Shown here: piece after piece, positions 25,201-36,389 of the stretch
Position numbering within the stretch: position 1 is the stretch's first letter
How the letters are laid out: each line of letters opens with the position of its first letter
Source of the DNA: Chaunax sp. Z400
Taxonomy: Eukaryota; Chordata; Actinopteri; Lophiiformes; Chaunacidae
Length of the DNA: 64,000 nucleotides
NCBI GenBank assembly: GCA_037577475.1
Contig: CM075203.1
Coordinates: 21,472,397-21,536,396, forward strand
Reading direction: 5' to 3'
The notes under the pieces: model-generated
What the model was told of the DNA's origin: nothing
The model's input: only the letters and a program-made list of their open reading frames with translations
Database searches by the model: none
Program-made: the position numbers and the translations under genes

Positions 25201-28200
25201 GTACTTCTACTCAGATGTGAGTGGTAGACACTTTAAATGCAGTACTGGAGTACTTCTACTCAGATGTAAGTGGTAGACACTTTAAATGCAGTACTGGAGT
25301 ACTTCTACTCAGATGTAAGTAGTAGACACTTTAATTGAGTACTCGAGTACTTCTACTCAGATGTAAGTGGTAGACACTTTAAATGCAGTACTGGAGTACT
25401 TCTACTCAGATGTGAGTGGTAGACACTTTAAATGCAGTACTCGAGTACTTCTACTCAGATGTGAGTGGTAGACACTTTAAATGCAGTACTGGAGTACTTC
25501 TACTCAGATGTGAGTGGTAGACACTTTAAATGTAGTACTCGAGTACTTCTACTCAGATGTGAGTGGTAGACACTTTAAATGCAGTACTCGAGTACTTCTA
25601 CTCAGATGTAAGTGGTAGACACTTTAAATGCAGTACTGGAGTACTTCTACTCAGATGTGAGTGGTAGACACTTTAAATGCAGTACTGGAGTACTTCTACT
25701 CAGATGTGAGTGGTAGACACTTTAAATGCAGTACTGGAGTACTTCTACTCAGATGTGAGTGGTAGACACTTTAAATGCAGTACTGGAGTACTTCTACTCA
25801 AATGTAAGTGGTAGACACTTTAAATGCAGTACTGGAGTACTTCTACTCAGATGTAAGTGGTAGACACTTTAATTGAGTACTCGAGTACTTCTACTCAGAT
25901 GTGAGTGGTAGACACTTTAATTGAGTACTCGAGTACTTCTACTCAGATGTGAGTGGTAGACACTTTAAATGCAGTACTGGAGTAATTCTACTCAGATGTA
26001 AGTGGTAGACACTTTAATTGAGTACTCGAGTACTTCTACTCAGATGTGAGTGGTAGACACTTTAATTGAGTACTCGAGTACTTCTACTCAGATGTAAGTG
26101 GTAGACACTTTAAATGCAGTACTGGAGTAATTCTACTCAGATGTAAGTGGTAGACACTTTAATTGAGTACTCGAGTACTTCTACTCAGATGTGAGTGGTA
26201 GACACTTTAATTGAGTACTCGAGTACTTCTACTCAGATGTGAGTGGTAGACACTTTAAATGCAGTACTCGAGTACTTCTACTCAGATGTGAGTGGTAGAC
26301 ACTTTAATTGAGTACTCGAGTACTTCTACTCAGATGTGAGTGGTAGACACTTTAAATGCAGTACTCGAGTACTTCTACTCAGATGTAAGTAGTAGACACT
26401 TTAATTGAGTACTCGAGTACTTCTACTCAGATGTGAGTGGTAGACACTTTAAATGCAGTACTGGAGTACTTCTACTCAGATGTGAGTGGTAGACACTTTA
26501 AATGCAGTACTGGAGTACTTCTACTCAGATGTAAGTGGTAGACACTTTAAATGCAGTACTGGAGTACTTCTACTCAGATGTGAGTGGTAGACACTTTAAA
26601 TGCAGTACTCGAGTACTTCTACTCAGATGTAAGTGGTAGACACTTTAAATGCAGTACTCGAGTACTTCTACTCAGATGTAAGTGGTAGACACTTTAAATG
26701 CAGTACTCGTGTAATTCTACTCAGATGTGAGTGGTAGACACTTTAAATGCAGTACTCGAGTACTTCTACTCAGATGTAAGTGGTAGACACTTTAAATGCA
26801 GTACTGGAGTAATTCTACTCAGATGTAAGTGGTAGACACTTTAAATGCAGTACTCGAGTACTTCTACTCAGATGTAAGTGGTAGACACTTTAAATGCAGT
26901 ACTGGAGTACTTCTACTCAGATGTAAGTGGTAGACACTTTAAATGCAGTACTGGAGTACTTCTACTCAGATGTGAGTGGTAGACACTTTAAATGCAGTAC
27001 TGGAGTACTTCTACTCAGATGTGAGTGGTAGACACTTTAAATGCAGTACTGGAGTACTTCTACTCAGATGTGAGTGGTAGACACTTTAAATGCAGTACTG
27101 GAGTACTTCTACTCAGATGTAAGTGGTAGACACTTTAAATGCAGTACTGGAGTACTTCTACTCAGATGTAAGTAGTAGACACTTTAATTGAGTACTCGAG
27201 TACTTCTACTCAGATGTAAGTGGTAGACACTTTAAATGCAGTACTGGAGTACTTCTACTCAGATGTGAGTGGTAGACACTTTAAATGCAGTACTCGAGTA
27301 CTTCTACTCAGATGTGAGTGGTAGACACTTTAAATGCAGTACTGGAGTACTTCTACTCAGATGTGAGTGGTAGACACTTTAAATGTAGTACTCGAGTACT
27401 TCTACTCAGATGTGAGTGGTAGACACTTTAAATGCAGTACTCGAGTACTTCTACTCAGATGTAAGTGGTAGACACTTTAAATGCAGTACTGGAGTACTTC
27501 TACGCAGATGTGAGTGGTAGACACTTTAAATGCAGTACTGGAGTACTTCTACTCAGATGTGAGTGGTAGACACTTTAAATGCAGTACTGGAGTACTTCTA
27601 CTCAGATGTGAGTGGTAGACACTTTAAATGTAGTACTGGAGTACTTCTACTCAGATGTAAGTGGTAGACACTTTAAATGCAGTACTCGAGTACTTCTACT
27701 CAGATGTAAGTGGTAGACACTTTAAATGCAGTACTCGAGTACTTCTACTCAAATGTAAGTGGTAGACACTTTAAATGCAGTACTGGAGTACTTCTACTCA
27801 AATGTAAGTGGTAGACACTTTAAATGCAGTACTGGAGTACTTCTACTCAGATGTAAGTGGTAGACACTTTAATTGAGTACTCGAGTACTTCTACTCAGAT
27901 GTGAGTGGTAGACACTTTAATTGAGTACTCGAGTACTTCTACTCAGATGTGAGTGGTAGACACTTTAAATGCAGTACTGGAGTAATTCTACTCAGATGTA
28001 AGTGGTAGACACTTTAATTGAGTACTCGAGTACTTCTACTCAGATGTGAGTGGTAGACACTTTAATTGAGTACTCGAGTACTTCTACTCAGATGTAAGTG
28101 GTAGACACTTTAAATGCAGTACTGGAGTAATTCTACTCAGATGTAAGTGGTAGACACTTTAATTGAGTACTCGAGTACTTCTACTCAGATGTGAGTGGTA

Positions 28201-29922
28201 GACACTTTAATTGAGTACTCGAGTACTTCTACTCAGATGTGAGTGGTAGACACTTTAAATGCAGTACTCGAGTACTTCTACTCAGATGTGAGTGGTAGAC
28301 ACTTTAATTGAGTACTCGAGTACTTCTACTCAGATGTGAGTGGTAGACACTTTAAATGCAGTACTCGAGTACTTCTACTCAGATGTAAGTAGTAGACACT
28401 TTAATTGAGTACTCGAGTACTTCTACTCAGATGTGAGTGGTATACACTTTAAATGCAGTACTGGAGTACTTCTACTCAGATGTAAGTGGTAGACACTTTA
28501 AATGCAGTACTGGAGTACTTCTACTCAGATGTAAGTGGTAGACACTTTAAATGCAGTACTGGAGTACTTCTACTCAGATGTAAGTGGTAGACACTTTAAA
28601 TGCAGTACTCGAGTACTTCTACTCAGATGTGAGTGGTAGACACTTTAAATGCAGTACTGGAGTACTTCTACTCAGATGTAAGTGGTAGACACTTTAAATG
28701 CAGTACTAGAGTACTTCTACTCAGATGTAAGTGGTAGACACTTTAAATGCAGTACTGGAGTACTTCTACTCAGATGTAAGTGGTAGACACTTTAAATGCA
28801 GTACTAGAGTACTTCTACTCAGATGTAAGTGGTAGACACTTTAAATGCAGTACTCGAGTACTTCTACTCAGATGTGAGTGGTAGACACTTTAAATGCAGT
28901 ACTGGAGTACTTCTACTCAGATGTGAGTGGTAGACACTTTAAATGCAGTACTCGAGTAATTCTACTCAGATGTAAGTGGTAGACACTTTAAATGCAGTAC
29001 TCGAGTACTTCTACTCAGATGTGAGTGGTAGACACTTTAAATGCAGTACTCGAGTACTTCTACTCAGATGTGAGTGGTAGACACTTTAAATGCAGTACTG
29101 GAGTACTTCTACTCAGATGTGAGTGGTAGACACTTTAAATGCAGTACTGGAGTACTTCTACTCAGATGTGAGTGGTAGACACTTTAAATGCAGTACTGGA
29201 GTACTTCTACTCAGATGTAAGTGGTAGACACTTTAAATGCAGTACTGGAGTACTTCTACTCAGATGTAAGTGGTAGACACTTTAAATGCAGTACTGGAGT
29301 ACTTCTACTCAGATGTGAGTGGTAGACACTTTAAATGCAGTACTCGAGTACTTCTACTCAGATGTGAGTGGTAGACACTTTAAATGCAGTACTGGAGTAC
29401 TTCTACTCAGATGTGAGTGGTAGACACTTTAAATGCAGTACTGGAGTACTTCTACTCAGATGTGAGTGGTAGACACTTTAAATGCAGTACTGGAGTACTT
29501 CTACTCAGATGTAAGTGGTAGACACTTTAAATGCAGTACTGGAGTACTTCTACTCAGATGTGAGTGGTAGACACTTTAAATGCAGTACTCGAGTACTTCT
29601 ACTCAGATGTGAGTGGTAGACACTTTAAATGCAGTACTCGAGTACTTCTACTCAGATGTGAGTGGTAGACACTTTAAATGCAGTACTGGAGTACTTCTAC
29701 TCAGATGTGAGTGGTAGACACTTTAAATGCAGTACTCGAGTACTTCTACTCAGATGTGAGTGGTAGACACTTTAAATGCAGTACTGGAGTACTTCTACTC
29801 AGATGTAAGTGGTAGACACTTTAAATGCAGTACTGGAGTACTTCTACTCAGATGTAAGTGGTAGACACTTTAAATGCAGTACTCGAGTACTTCTACTCAG
29901 ATGTGAGTGGTAGACACTTTAT
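22245..29922 (+). repeat. Giant 49-bp tandem repeat array (about 157 copies) with higher-order structure
   Basis: The unit starts AGTACTGGAGTACTTCTACT, continues CAGATGTGAGTGGTAGACAC and ends TTTAAATGC, 49 bp. Variants are GG or CG in the palindrome, GTGAG or GTAAG, a 48-bp form with AATTGAGTAC in place of AAATGCAGTAC, and rare CGTGTAATTC, GTAGTAGAC and AAATGTAAG forms. Rare variants recur at fixed distances (see findings), showing multi-unit duplication. It lies wholly within a katnal2 intron (21701-30193). No open frame of note runs through it. The flanks are TE-derived on the left and a clean return to unique sequence, TTTCTCTCTGAGTCTC, on the right. Confidence 0.97.
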
Positions 29923-30911
29923 TTCTCTCTGAGTCTCTTGGTCAACTCAGATCTTGAGTTGGGTTGGGATGATTTCCTGAAGGGATTTTGGAAATGACTT
30001 TGCAGCCGTGATAAATCAAATAAAAAACGCTGCATAAAGAAACAAGGTGTGTAAAATGTTTTATTATACTGACTCCTACAAAAACAGGATTATTTTCCCT
30101 ATCAATAATTAAATTGTGTAGAAGATGAGGAGTAATTGAGGATATTTGGACTAGAAGTCAACAGACATGTAACTGTCCCTGCTCCTCTGTCAGGGAACTG
30201 GACCATGCCATGCTGAGGAGGTTAGAGAAGAGGATTCTAGTCAGTCTTCCCTCGTCTCCTGCTCGCCAAGCCATGATCTCCCATTGGCTGCCTCCCCTTA
30301 GCTCCACGGGAGGGGTGGAGCTATGAACTGAGCTGGACTATGAAACTCTGGAGAAGGTGTGTTACAGTCAAGACAACTTATTTAAGACAAGTGTTGATCA
30401 TGTATCTCCTCCACACAGTGTTTGGTATTACATTGAAATCTGTTTTGTGTTCACTCATGTTTTACCTCATGTTTCATGAATGTGTTTCCACTGTGAGGCC
30501 GTTACAGTCACATCAGCTGCAGTGGGCCTCATCTGCCTGTTTGTGTGTGTCTGTGTGTGTTTCAGGGGATGGAGGGATACTCTGGCTCTGATATACGACT
30601 GGTGCGTAAGGAGGCCGCCGTGAGACCAGTCCATAAGATCTTTGATGCTCTGGAGTCCCATCAGGAAGGTAGAACAACACAGGCACACACAGAGGCCTAC
30701 AACCACATCAAGATAACTCCTAGCAGCAGCCATGTTTCTGTCAGGTGGGAATAAAAGCCTTTCCTTCACAGGAGATACTGACGGGCCTTCTATCCAGCTG
30801 GAAACTGTGACAACCGCTGACTTCCTGGAAGTCATCCAACACACCGAACCCTCAGCCCGAAACCTGATGGACAGATACGCAGCCTGGGAGAGAGAATACG
30901 AGTCTGTCTGA

Positions 30912-31240
30912 CACACAGCGACATTTAGACCTGAGGGTGTAGACAACTTTTATACTGGCACTACAACACACCTGAAGTGTTTCTCTTGTTGGACACAAAT
31001 GGACTCACTGCTGTTACAAGAAGGAGACGAGGCAAGATGGTGTTATTTATTCAGGTTTTCCTAAAGAACTTATTTTAAGGTCAAGTTTACATCACACTTT
31101 ACACACCCTGACATTTACTTACAGAAGAGGCATCATGAAATCAGTTCAGCTAAATTAAACAAACTCTCCACATGAATCAAAAAGTAGATTTTCAGTGCGT
31201 GTTAATGTTTGTTGTGTGTCTTTGAGAAGCCACATATATA
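30912..31240 (+). other. Former katnal2 3' untranslated region
   Basis: Non-coding sequence after the katnal2 stop. An ATTAAA at about 31154 is the nearest candidate polyadenylation signal. Confidence 0.4.
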
Positions 31241-31241
31241 A

Positions 31242-31320
31242 CAGGGGGCTCAGGAGGTAGAGCGGTCGTTCACCGAACGAAAGGTCGGTGGTTCCATCCC
31301 CAGCCCCTGCAAGATTTCAT
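31242..31320 (+). mobile_element. tRNA-derived SINE head, plus strand
   Basis: It reads GGCTCAGGAGGTAGAGCGGT then GGTCGGTGGTTCCATCCCC, the A- and B-box regions shared with the SINEs at 6.4 and 46.4 kb. The body is short and ends soon after CAGCCCCTGCAAG. Confidence 0.8.
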
Positions 31321-31577
31321 CCTGTAGATTCACTTCAAAATACTATTTCATTGCTAAGCACTGATCATTTTAGCATATATCATGGAAGAAAGTTGCTTTT
31401 CTTTTAATAGTGGAAGATAACACACACACATAATCATAGTTTCATACAGCTTGAATGGTGAATACTAATAATACACAGTGTTTCCAACAGAAAACATACA
31501 CCTGTACGGTGCACAGGGGTTTCTCCAAACAGCAATGCATGCTCTGGTTGTTGGCTTCTATTCTGAACCATTTATTA

Positions 31578-31614
31578 CATAGCGCTCTTACCCCCTGAGC
31601 CACAGCCGCCCCGG
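31578..31614 (-). mobile_element. Short SINE head fragment, minus strand
   Basis: The minus strand reads GGGGCGGCTGTGGCTCAGGG and then GGTAAGAGCGCT, the first 35 bases or so of the same SINE family, truncated. It faces the plus-strand SINE 260 bases away. Confidence 0.65.
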
Positions 31615-31619
31615 TGGCA

Positions 31620-33060
31620 GACAGACAGACTGACAGGAATGCACACTTTATCAAACAGACAAACAGGAAGTCGGTGATGATTTTATGCTCCAGTAGCTTT
31701 TGTTGATCGAGAAAGTCAGTCATATTAGATAAACCAGGGAAACCACAGGAACCACAACTGGGATTTACTTTGACCCAGTTCAAAAGAGGTCCAGACTGTT
31801 TTACCACAGCTGACATCTCCTGATGTAGGGGGTAAAGGGGCTGTAAATAAGTCAAAAAGTATTTATGTGCTTTAACAATTAACACAATTTAAGCTTTTGA
31901 AGCGTCAATAATCATTTAGTATAACAAATTATTCAAGGAATTCAGAATGCCAGAATTCTCTCACCATCACAGGGCCAACACATAGAGAGACAAACAACCA
32001 TTCAAATTCACATTCACACCTATGGGCAATTCAGGGTCACCAATTCACCCACTATGTCACCATGCACCTAACAAAACAAATATAAATCTATATCTAATAC
32101 AATAACAATAAAGATTCGGCCCAAGGGCTCCACCTAAAAGGTGAGTCCATTACTTAAAAACTTCCTTAAAAACTTATAAGGCTCCCAAATGAGCAGTGAA
32201 TGCATTTTAATGCAGGTCACGTACGTTTGGGTTGGACTATTGTGGTCAGGAAATAAATACACTTCTAAAGAACATTTATATCATGGCCGTCTTAAATTTG
32301 AACAATTTTTACAACTCACATTGTTCTGTGATGGAATGATTAGGAAACATGTGTTTGTCATAAAAATCTGCATTTTATCCATTTTGTAAATTTATTATAG
32401 GACTTCCTCCAGAGATAAAAACCTAATCTGTTGGGTCAAAAGTATGAAAAATCTAGAATTTTCTTGATTTATCTCCAAACCTAATAAGATTATATAACAC
32501 AGAATTGTAAAGCTGCATAGGGAGAGGTGGAAAATGCCTGAACTGTGATACATTGAGCCACATTGTGAGCAGGAGTGTTGTTCACACTCAGTCTGGTGCT
32601 TATTAAACATGTTCACTGGACTTTTTGTCTTTGGTCTTTGGTGCATTTTGGGATAAATGTCACTAGGTGGCAGCATTGCTTGTCATCAGCCACAATATCT
32701 GCGTGTTTGTATATTAGAACCTAAGAGGAAGAGTGTGAGGAAGTACACAACACACACTTCACTCCATCACAGCCAGAGAGCAAAGTCCCTAATGTTGTTT
32801 ATGGAAAACACAGGAAATTCACTTTAAATGCTTCATAGCATGTAGCATAGCACATGTATACACATTTACAGACACAACATCACACAGTTTTATCAAAAAC
32901 TTATTTTCAAGGTGATACTGCTAGAGATATGAACTTCATGTAAATAAGAAAAGCCCTAGAGGAATATTCTCTCAATGTTTGAACCCTGTTAATGAGACAA
33001 ATTAGCGTGTTGCAAATATTCATTTGAACTTTCATTTTCTTATTTTTTGACCAAGATTGT
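31620..33060. other. Intergenic DNA, no gene recognised
   Basis: Short open frames only. A phrase GGGCAATTCAGGGTCACCAA at about 32022 is typical of SINE tails or associated fish repeats. Confidence 0.4.
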
Positions 33061-33067
33061 CAGCAAT

Positions 33068-33650
33068 GTGAGGACCTAAGTGCAGACATGTGACAGAGAC
33101 ACTGGGAATGCAGTTCAGAGATTTAATGTACAAAAACCAATATTCAGTTCAGGGTCAGAAATCAAGGAGGCAGTCCATCAACAGGTAACAGTATCCAAAA
33201 AAACCATAGGCAAAGGCCAAATGAAACAGTTCAAGTCAGAAAACCAGAAATCACACAAGGAAATCACAAAGGACAAAACTTCCTGAAACACCAGGAAATG
33301 GCTGGAACATGTGTAAAGACAACGACAACGACCTGGAACTAACAACAGGAATCACACAGAATAAATACACTGGAATAAGGAGGGAATGACAAACAGGAGG
33401 CACAGGGAGGAGGAGACAATCAGACAATCACACACTGGAGGGAAAAATGTTAAAGGGGAAGACAGAAGGAGGAAACAGTGATAAACTAACAGACCGGACC
33501 TACAAAGACACAGAGGGAGAGGGAACAAACCAGAACTGAAAACAGGGGACTAAAACCAAGACATGAAACTAAAGACCAGAACAGAAAACAAGCAGAGATG
33601 ACAGGAAGTGTAAAGCAAAAAAAAAAAAAAAACACAACATGGTCAACATA
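33068..33650 (+). repeat. Dispersed repeat beginning GTGAGGACCTAAGTGCAGAC, copy 1
   Basis: It starts with GTGAGGACCTAAGTGCAGAC and ATGTGACAGAGACACTGGGA, runs through A-rich sequence with many ACAGG and AACCAG words, and contains a poly-A tract at about 33616. A shorter copy with the same opening lies at 34466. Confidence 0.65.
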
Positions 33651-33704
33651 ACTACCAAAATAAAACAGGAAACGGAAAAAACACAGAACCTACAAAATAA
33701 GGAA

Positions 33705-33902
33705 TATATATAATATTATAATAAATCATTTTTTTTATATTATATTATTATATATTATTATATTATAATATATTATGATATTATATAATATATTATTATA
33801 TTATCTTATATTTTATTATATTATTATGTTATAATATATTATATTTTATATTATAATCTTATATAATATATTATATTATAAAATATACATATATTATATA
33901 CA
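33705..33902. repeat. AT-rich low-complexity tract (TATTATA)n
   Basis: About 200 bases made almost only of TATA, ATTATA and TTATAT words, with many self-complementary stretches. It lies between the two copies of the GTGAGGAC repeat. Confidence 0.9.
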
Positions 33903-34439
33903 GGGTTAGAGATTCAGGAGCCAAAAATCCATTGAAAGAGAATCTTTTTCTTGATTTTTCCTTTAGCAGCAAACGGTTACCAGCTGGGTAAATTCAGTTT
34001 AGTTTAGTCCCTTAATTACAGAAACTTCATTTGTCAGGCTGGTCCCTGTTGTCCAGCTAAAATGGAATCATCTATATAAATGGTGAAGAACATTAAACAG
34101 TGTCTGATTCCTGAAACTAATCTTATTTCTTCTGATATTTTTCACCCTTTTTCTAGTCAAAGGACACAAGCAATTTTTTTACTGGAGCATAGAGGTCAGT
34201 CAAAGTCTGCTAAAAAGTTATAACATATCTGGTTTCTGAGGCAACATGTTTTCATGTTGTTGGATTAGTGGTTTCAAAAGCTTGCTAATTTAGCCTTTAA
34301 TTAAAGTTTACTGTCACAAGCAGTAAAACTCAGCTAGCACAGGCTCATATTGTAGATCAGTGAAAGTGATACGCTCCATCGATTCAATGATGTTATGAGG
34401 TAAATATGGCTATAATAAATTACCTTCAGAGGACAGTAA

Positions 34440-34640
34440 TTGTCAGAGTTCACAGACAGAATTGTGAGGACCCAAATGCAGACATGTGACAGAGACACTG
34501 GGAGATTTAATAATCAACAAACTAGTAAACAGTCCAAGGTAAAAAAAGAAAAAAAGAAAAAAGAGAAAGGCAGTCCACAACAGGCAACAGTACCAAAAGG
34601 GGTAAGACAGGCTCAGAGTCCAGAGACAGGTAGGTATGAG
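34440..34640 (+). repeat. Dispersed repeat beginning GTGAGGACC, copy 2
   Basis: GTGAGGACCCAAATGCAGAC and ATGTGACAGAGACACTGGGA repeat the opening of the 33.07 kb element. It diverges after about 60 bases into an A-rich tract at 34540. Confidence 0.65.
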
Positions 34641-35400
34641 GCTCAGACACAAACAACCAACACACAACTTAGGTTGATACAATATAACTGGATTTTAAGA
34701 ACACAAAATTTGTGACAAAATTAGTTAATGTTATTAACAAAGTAACAATTCCATCATTGACAAATGCAAATTGGAATTTAAATCTGACTTTTCTCTTGAA
34801 TACCTTCAGTACATCTGAAGCGGTGGAAGCTGTCAGAAAACAACTACAGCTGTAGAGCACACACCTCCCTTTGGCTCGTGTAACGGGGCACAATCTGACC
34901 ACAAAGAAAGACACAAGACACAAACGGGGCTTGTATTTAGTCCCTTCATTATTCATGGTGTGTTTTGGTCGTAACATGAATTAAACCAATCAGAGGTCAT
35001 CTCCCATTGCCTATAAAAGCCAGGTGAGCCTGCATTGCTATTTAAACAGCGGCTCTTGTTTTGCAGTGGGACAGGTGTGTGGTCCCTGATACTGGACCTC
35101 TGCCTCCACTATCTCCCAATCCTCTGTCCCATCAACAACTCCATTTGACTGCATAATGAGAAAATGCTCTGATATTTAAATAGGAGGGGGGGCTGATGCT
35201 CATCCCTGTGTGAGTAATAGGTCTAGTGATGTGTTTGGATTCAGTCTGTGGATCGGGTGGGCAGGTCATAAAAGCTATTATTTTGATTTACAGGAAATAG
35301 GATGAAGGTGGGTGACATAATACATGAAACACACGACCTTTAACATCACGCCGACAGGATCTAAAGTTATTGAATGTTCTGTGTTCTTATTCAAATTGAA
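34641..35400. other. No gene recognised
   Basis: Only short open frames; no domain or splice context. About 34970-35120 has CCTATAAAAGCCAGGTGAGC, a TATA-like box followed by ordinary sequence, without any coding exon that could be fixed downstream. Confidence 0.35.
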
Positions 35401-35404
35401 TAGG

Positions 35405-35830
35405 TCCCACACACACAGTCCAGGTTCATACAGTGAAATAGTTTGGAGTAAAGCAGCCGTCCCCTGATAAATCCTGGGGCAGCGGTGGAGTTGCTGTGAA
35501 ATGTCCAGACAGCTGTGAGTCTCTAAGTTGGAGAAAATAGTTCACTCCGGTGGATGAAAACGTACATGTGGATTCAGATGATGTCAGAGCTGGTCTATGC
35601 ATCATCATGTATGTTGTAAACTGGCCTCTGTAGGCATGTCTTACCATCTGAATAATGCACCCTTTACATAGGACGAATTCTCCTGCACCATTGACTTTAC
35701 TCCAGCTTTTTGTTGGTCGTTGTTTCCATCACTTTCAGTGACACCTCATTTTAAGATCATCACACCTATGGGTGCATAGATGGACCCAAGTACATTTGAT
35801 CATTACACAACATTACATGGTATCTGGGGA
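35405..35830 (+). repeat. Dispersed repeat, copy A (partner at 56.95 kb)
   Basis: It shares collinear blocks with 56945-57450: CAGTCCAGGTTC, then ACAGTGAAATAGTT, GTGAAATGTCCA, GTCTCTAA, TGTATG...CCCTTTA, TTTTTGTTGGTC and finally GGTGCATAGATGG with ACAAGTACA-like text. No coding capacity. Confidence 0.7.
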
Positions 35831-35886
35831 AGTTAAGCAGCCTCACAGCCTGGTTGTTCTGCACTATATACATGTATATGGAGTGG

Positions 35887-36201
35887 AATTCCTGCCAAAA
35901 GTTTACAAACAAATGTTTAACAAACGCACTACAATTTACTAACAATCATCAACAATCACTCAGTATGTGTGAGAAAATCCAAGGACATTTGTGATCAAAT
36001 ACAAGGCGGAAAGATTGTGCCAAAAGTTGCATGATTTATTTTATTTTTTTGTCTTTGTAGGATAGATTTTGTTGTACTTTTAAGACATGCTGTAGTTGTT
36101 TCTGAAGCATGATGCATTAGAAATATGTTTTCTATTTGCGAGTGAATTGTAGTGCACTTGTAAAACATGTTTTGTTTGTTTGTTAACTTTTGGCAGGAAT
36201 T
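35887..36201. mobile_element. 315-bp MITE with terminal inverted repeats
   Basis: The left end AATTCCTGCCAAAAGTTTAC is mirrored by the right end, whose reverse complement is AATTCCTGCCAAAAGTTAAC. The similarity continues for about 55 bases, through AAACAAA words to GCACTACAATT. The middle carries no open frame. It is a non-autonomous DNA transposon; the superfamily is unknown. Confidence 0.85.
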
Positions 36202-36385
36202 GCTCTACAAAAAAAAAGCTACAAAATTACTACTAAATTTATGTTGCTCTTTTCTTTCTATTTGCTGGAGATAATGATTAAATATATTGTAATGAAGGAC
36301 GGCTAAAAAAAGAAAACACTTCAAGGCAAATCACATGACACACATCAGCCATTTATAACAATTGTTGCACAACACAAGAGTACAA
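36202..36385. other. No gene; spacer between MITE and hAT element
   Basis: AT-rich unique sequence. Confidence 0.4.
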
Positions 36386-36389
36386 TTAG

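Larger units (their letters stand above)
17505..30911 (+). pseudogene. katnal2: katnal2 pseudogene (katanin p60 ATPase-containing subunit A-like 2)
   Basis: KATNAL2 is an AAA+ microtubule-severing ATPase. Exons read by eye, with phases that join: 17505-17671, 17784-17820, 18036-18132, 18220-18309, 19144-19215, 19349-19426, 19779-19877, 20603-20665, 20786-20902, 21024-21115, 21607-21700, 30194-30345, 30566-30668, 30772-30911. Hallmarks are NGGVRRLEVCDNVDLE, ERLLKPLSGFSGMSGEM, VRWEDIIGLEEAKR, Walker A GPPGTGKT (split by an intron), Walker B TIFLDELE, AMLRRLEKRILV, EGYSGSDIRLV and the C-terminal YESV then stop. Lesions are: TGA at 19845-19847; one base short at the start of the 20603 exon; 2-bp deletion at about 20887; donor at 21116 reading CTGAGA instead of GTGAGA; about 17 bp lost at about 21655, removing MDGLAR; and TGA at 30324-30326. 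The first LisH exons were not found. Most splice sites survive, so decay looks recent. A functional paralogue elsewhere cannot be excluded. Confidence 0.9.

Noticed and set aside
22245..29922. CRISPR-like array
   Set aside because: The units are contiguous 49-bp tandem copies without unique spacers, in a vertebrate intron.
31242..31320. A genuine tRNA gene
   Set aside because: It has A- and B-box-like words but the same sequence recurs with a common tRNA-unrelated tail at 6.4 and 46.4 kb, so it is a SINE.
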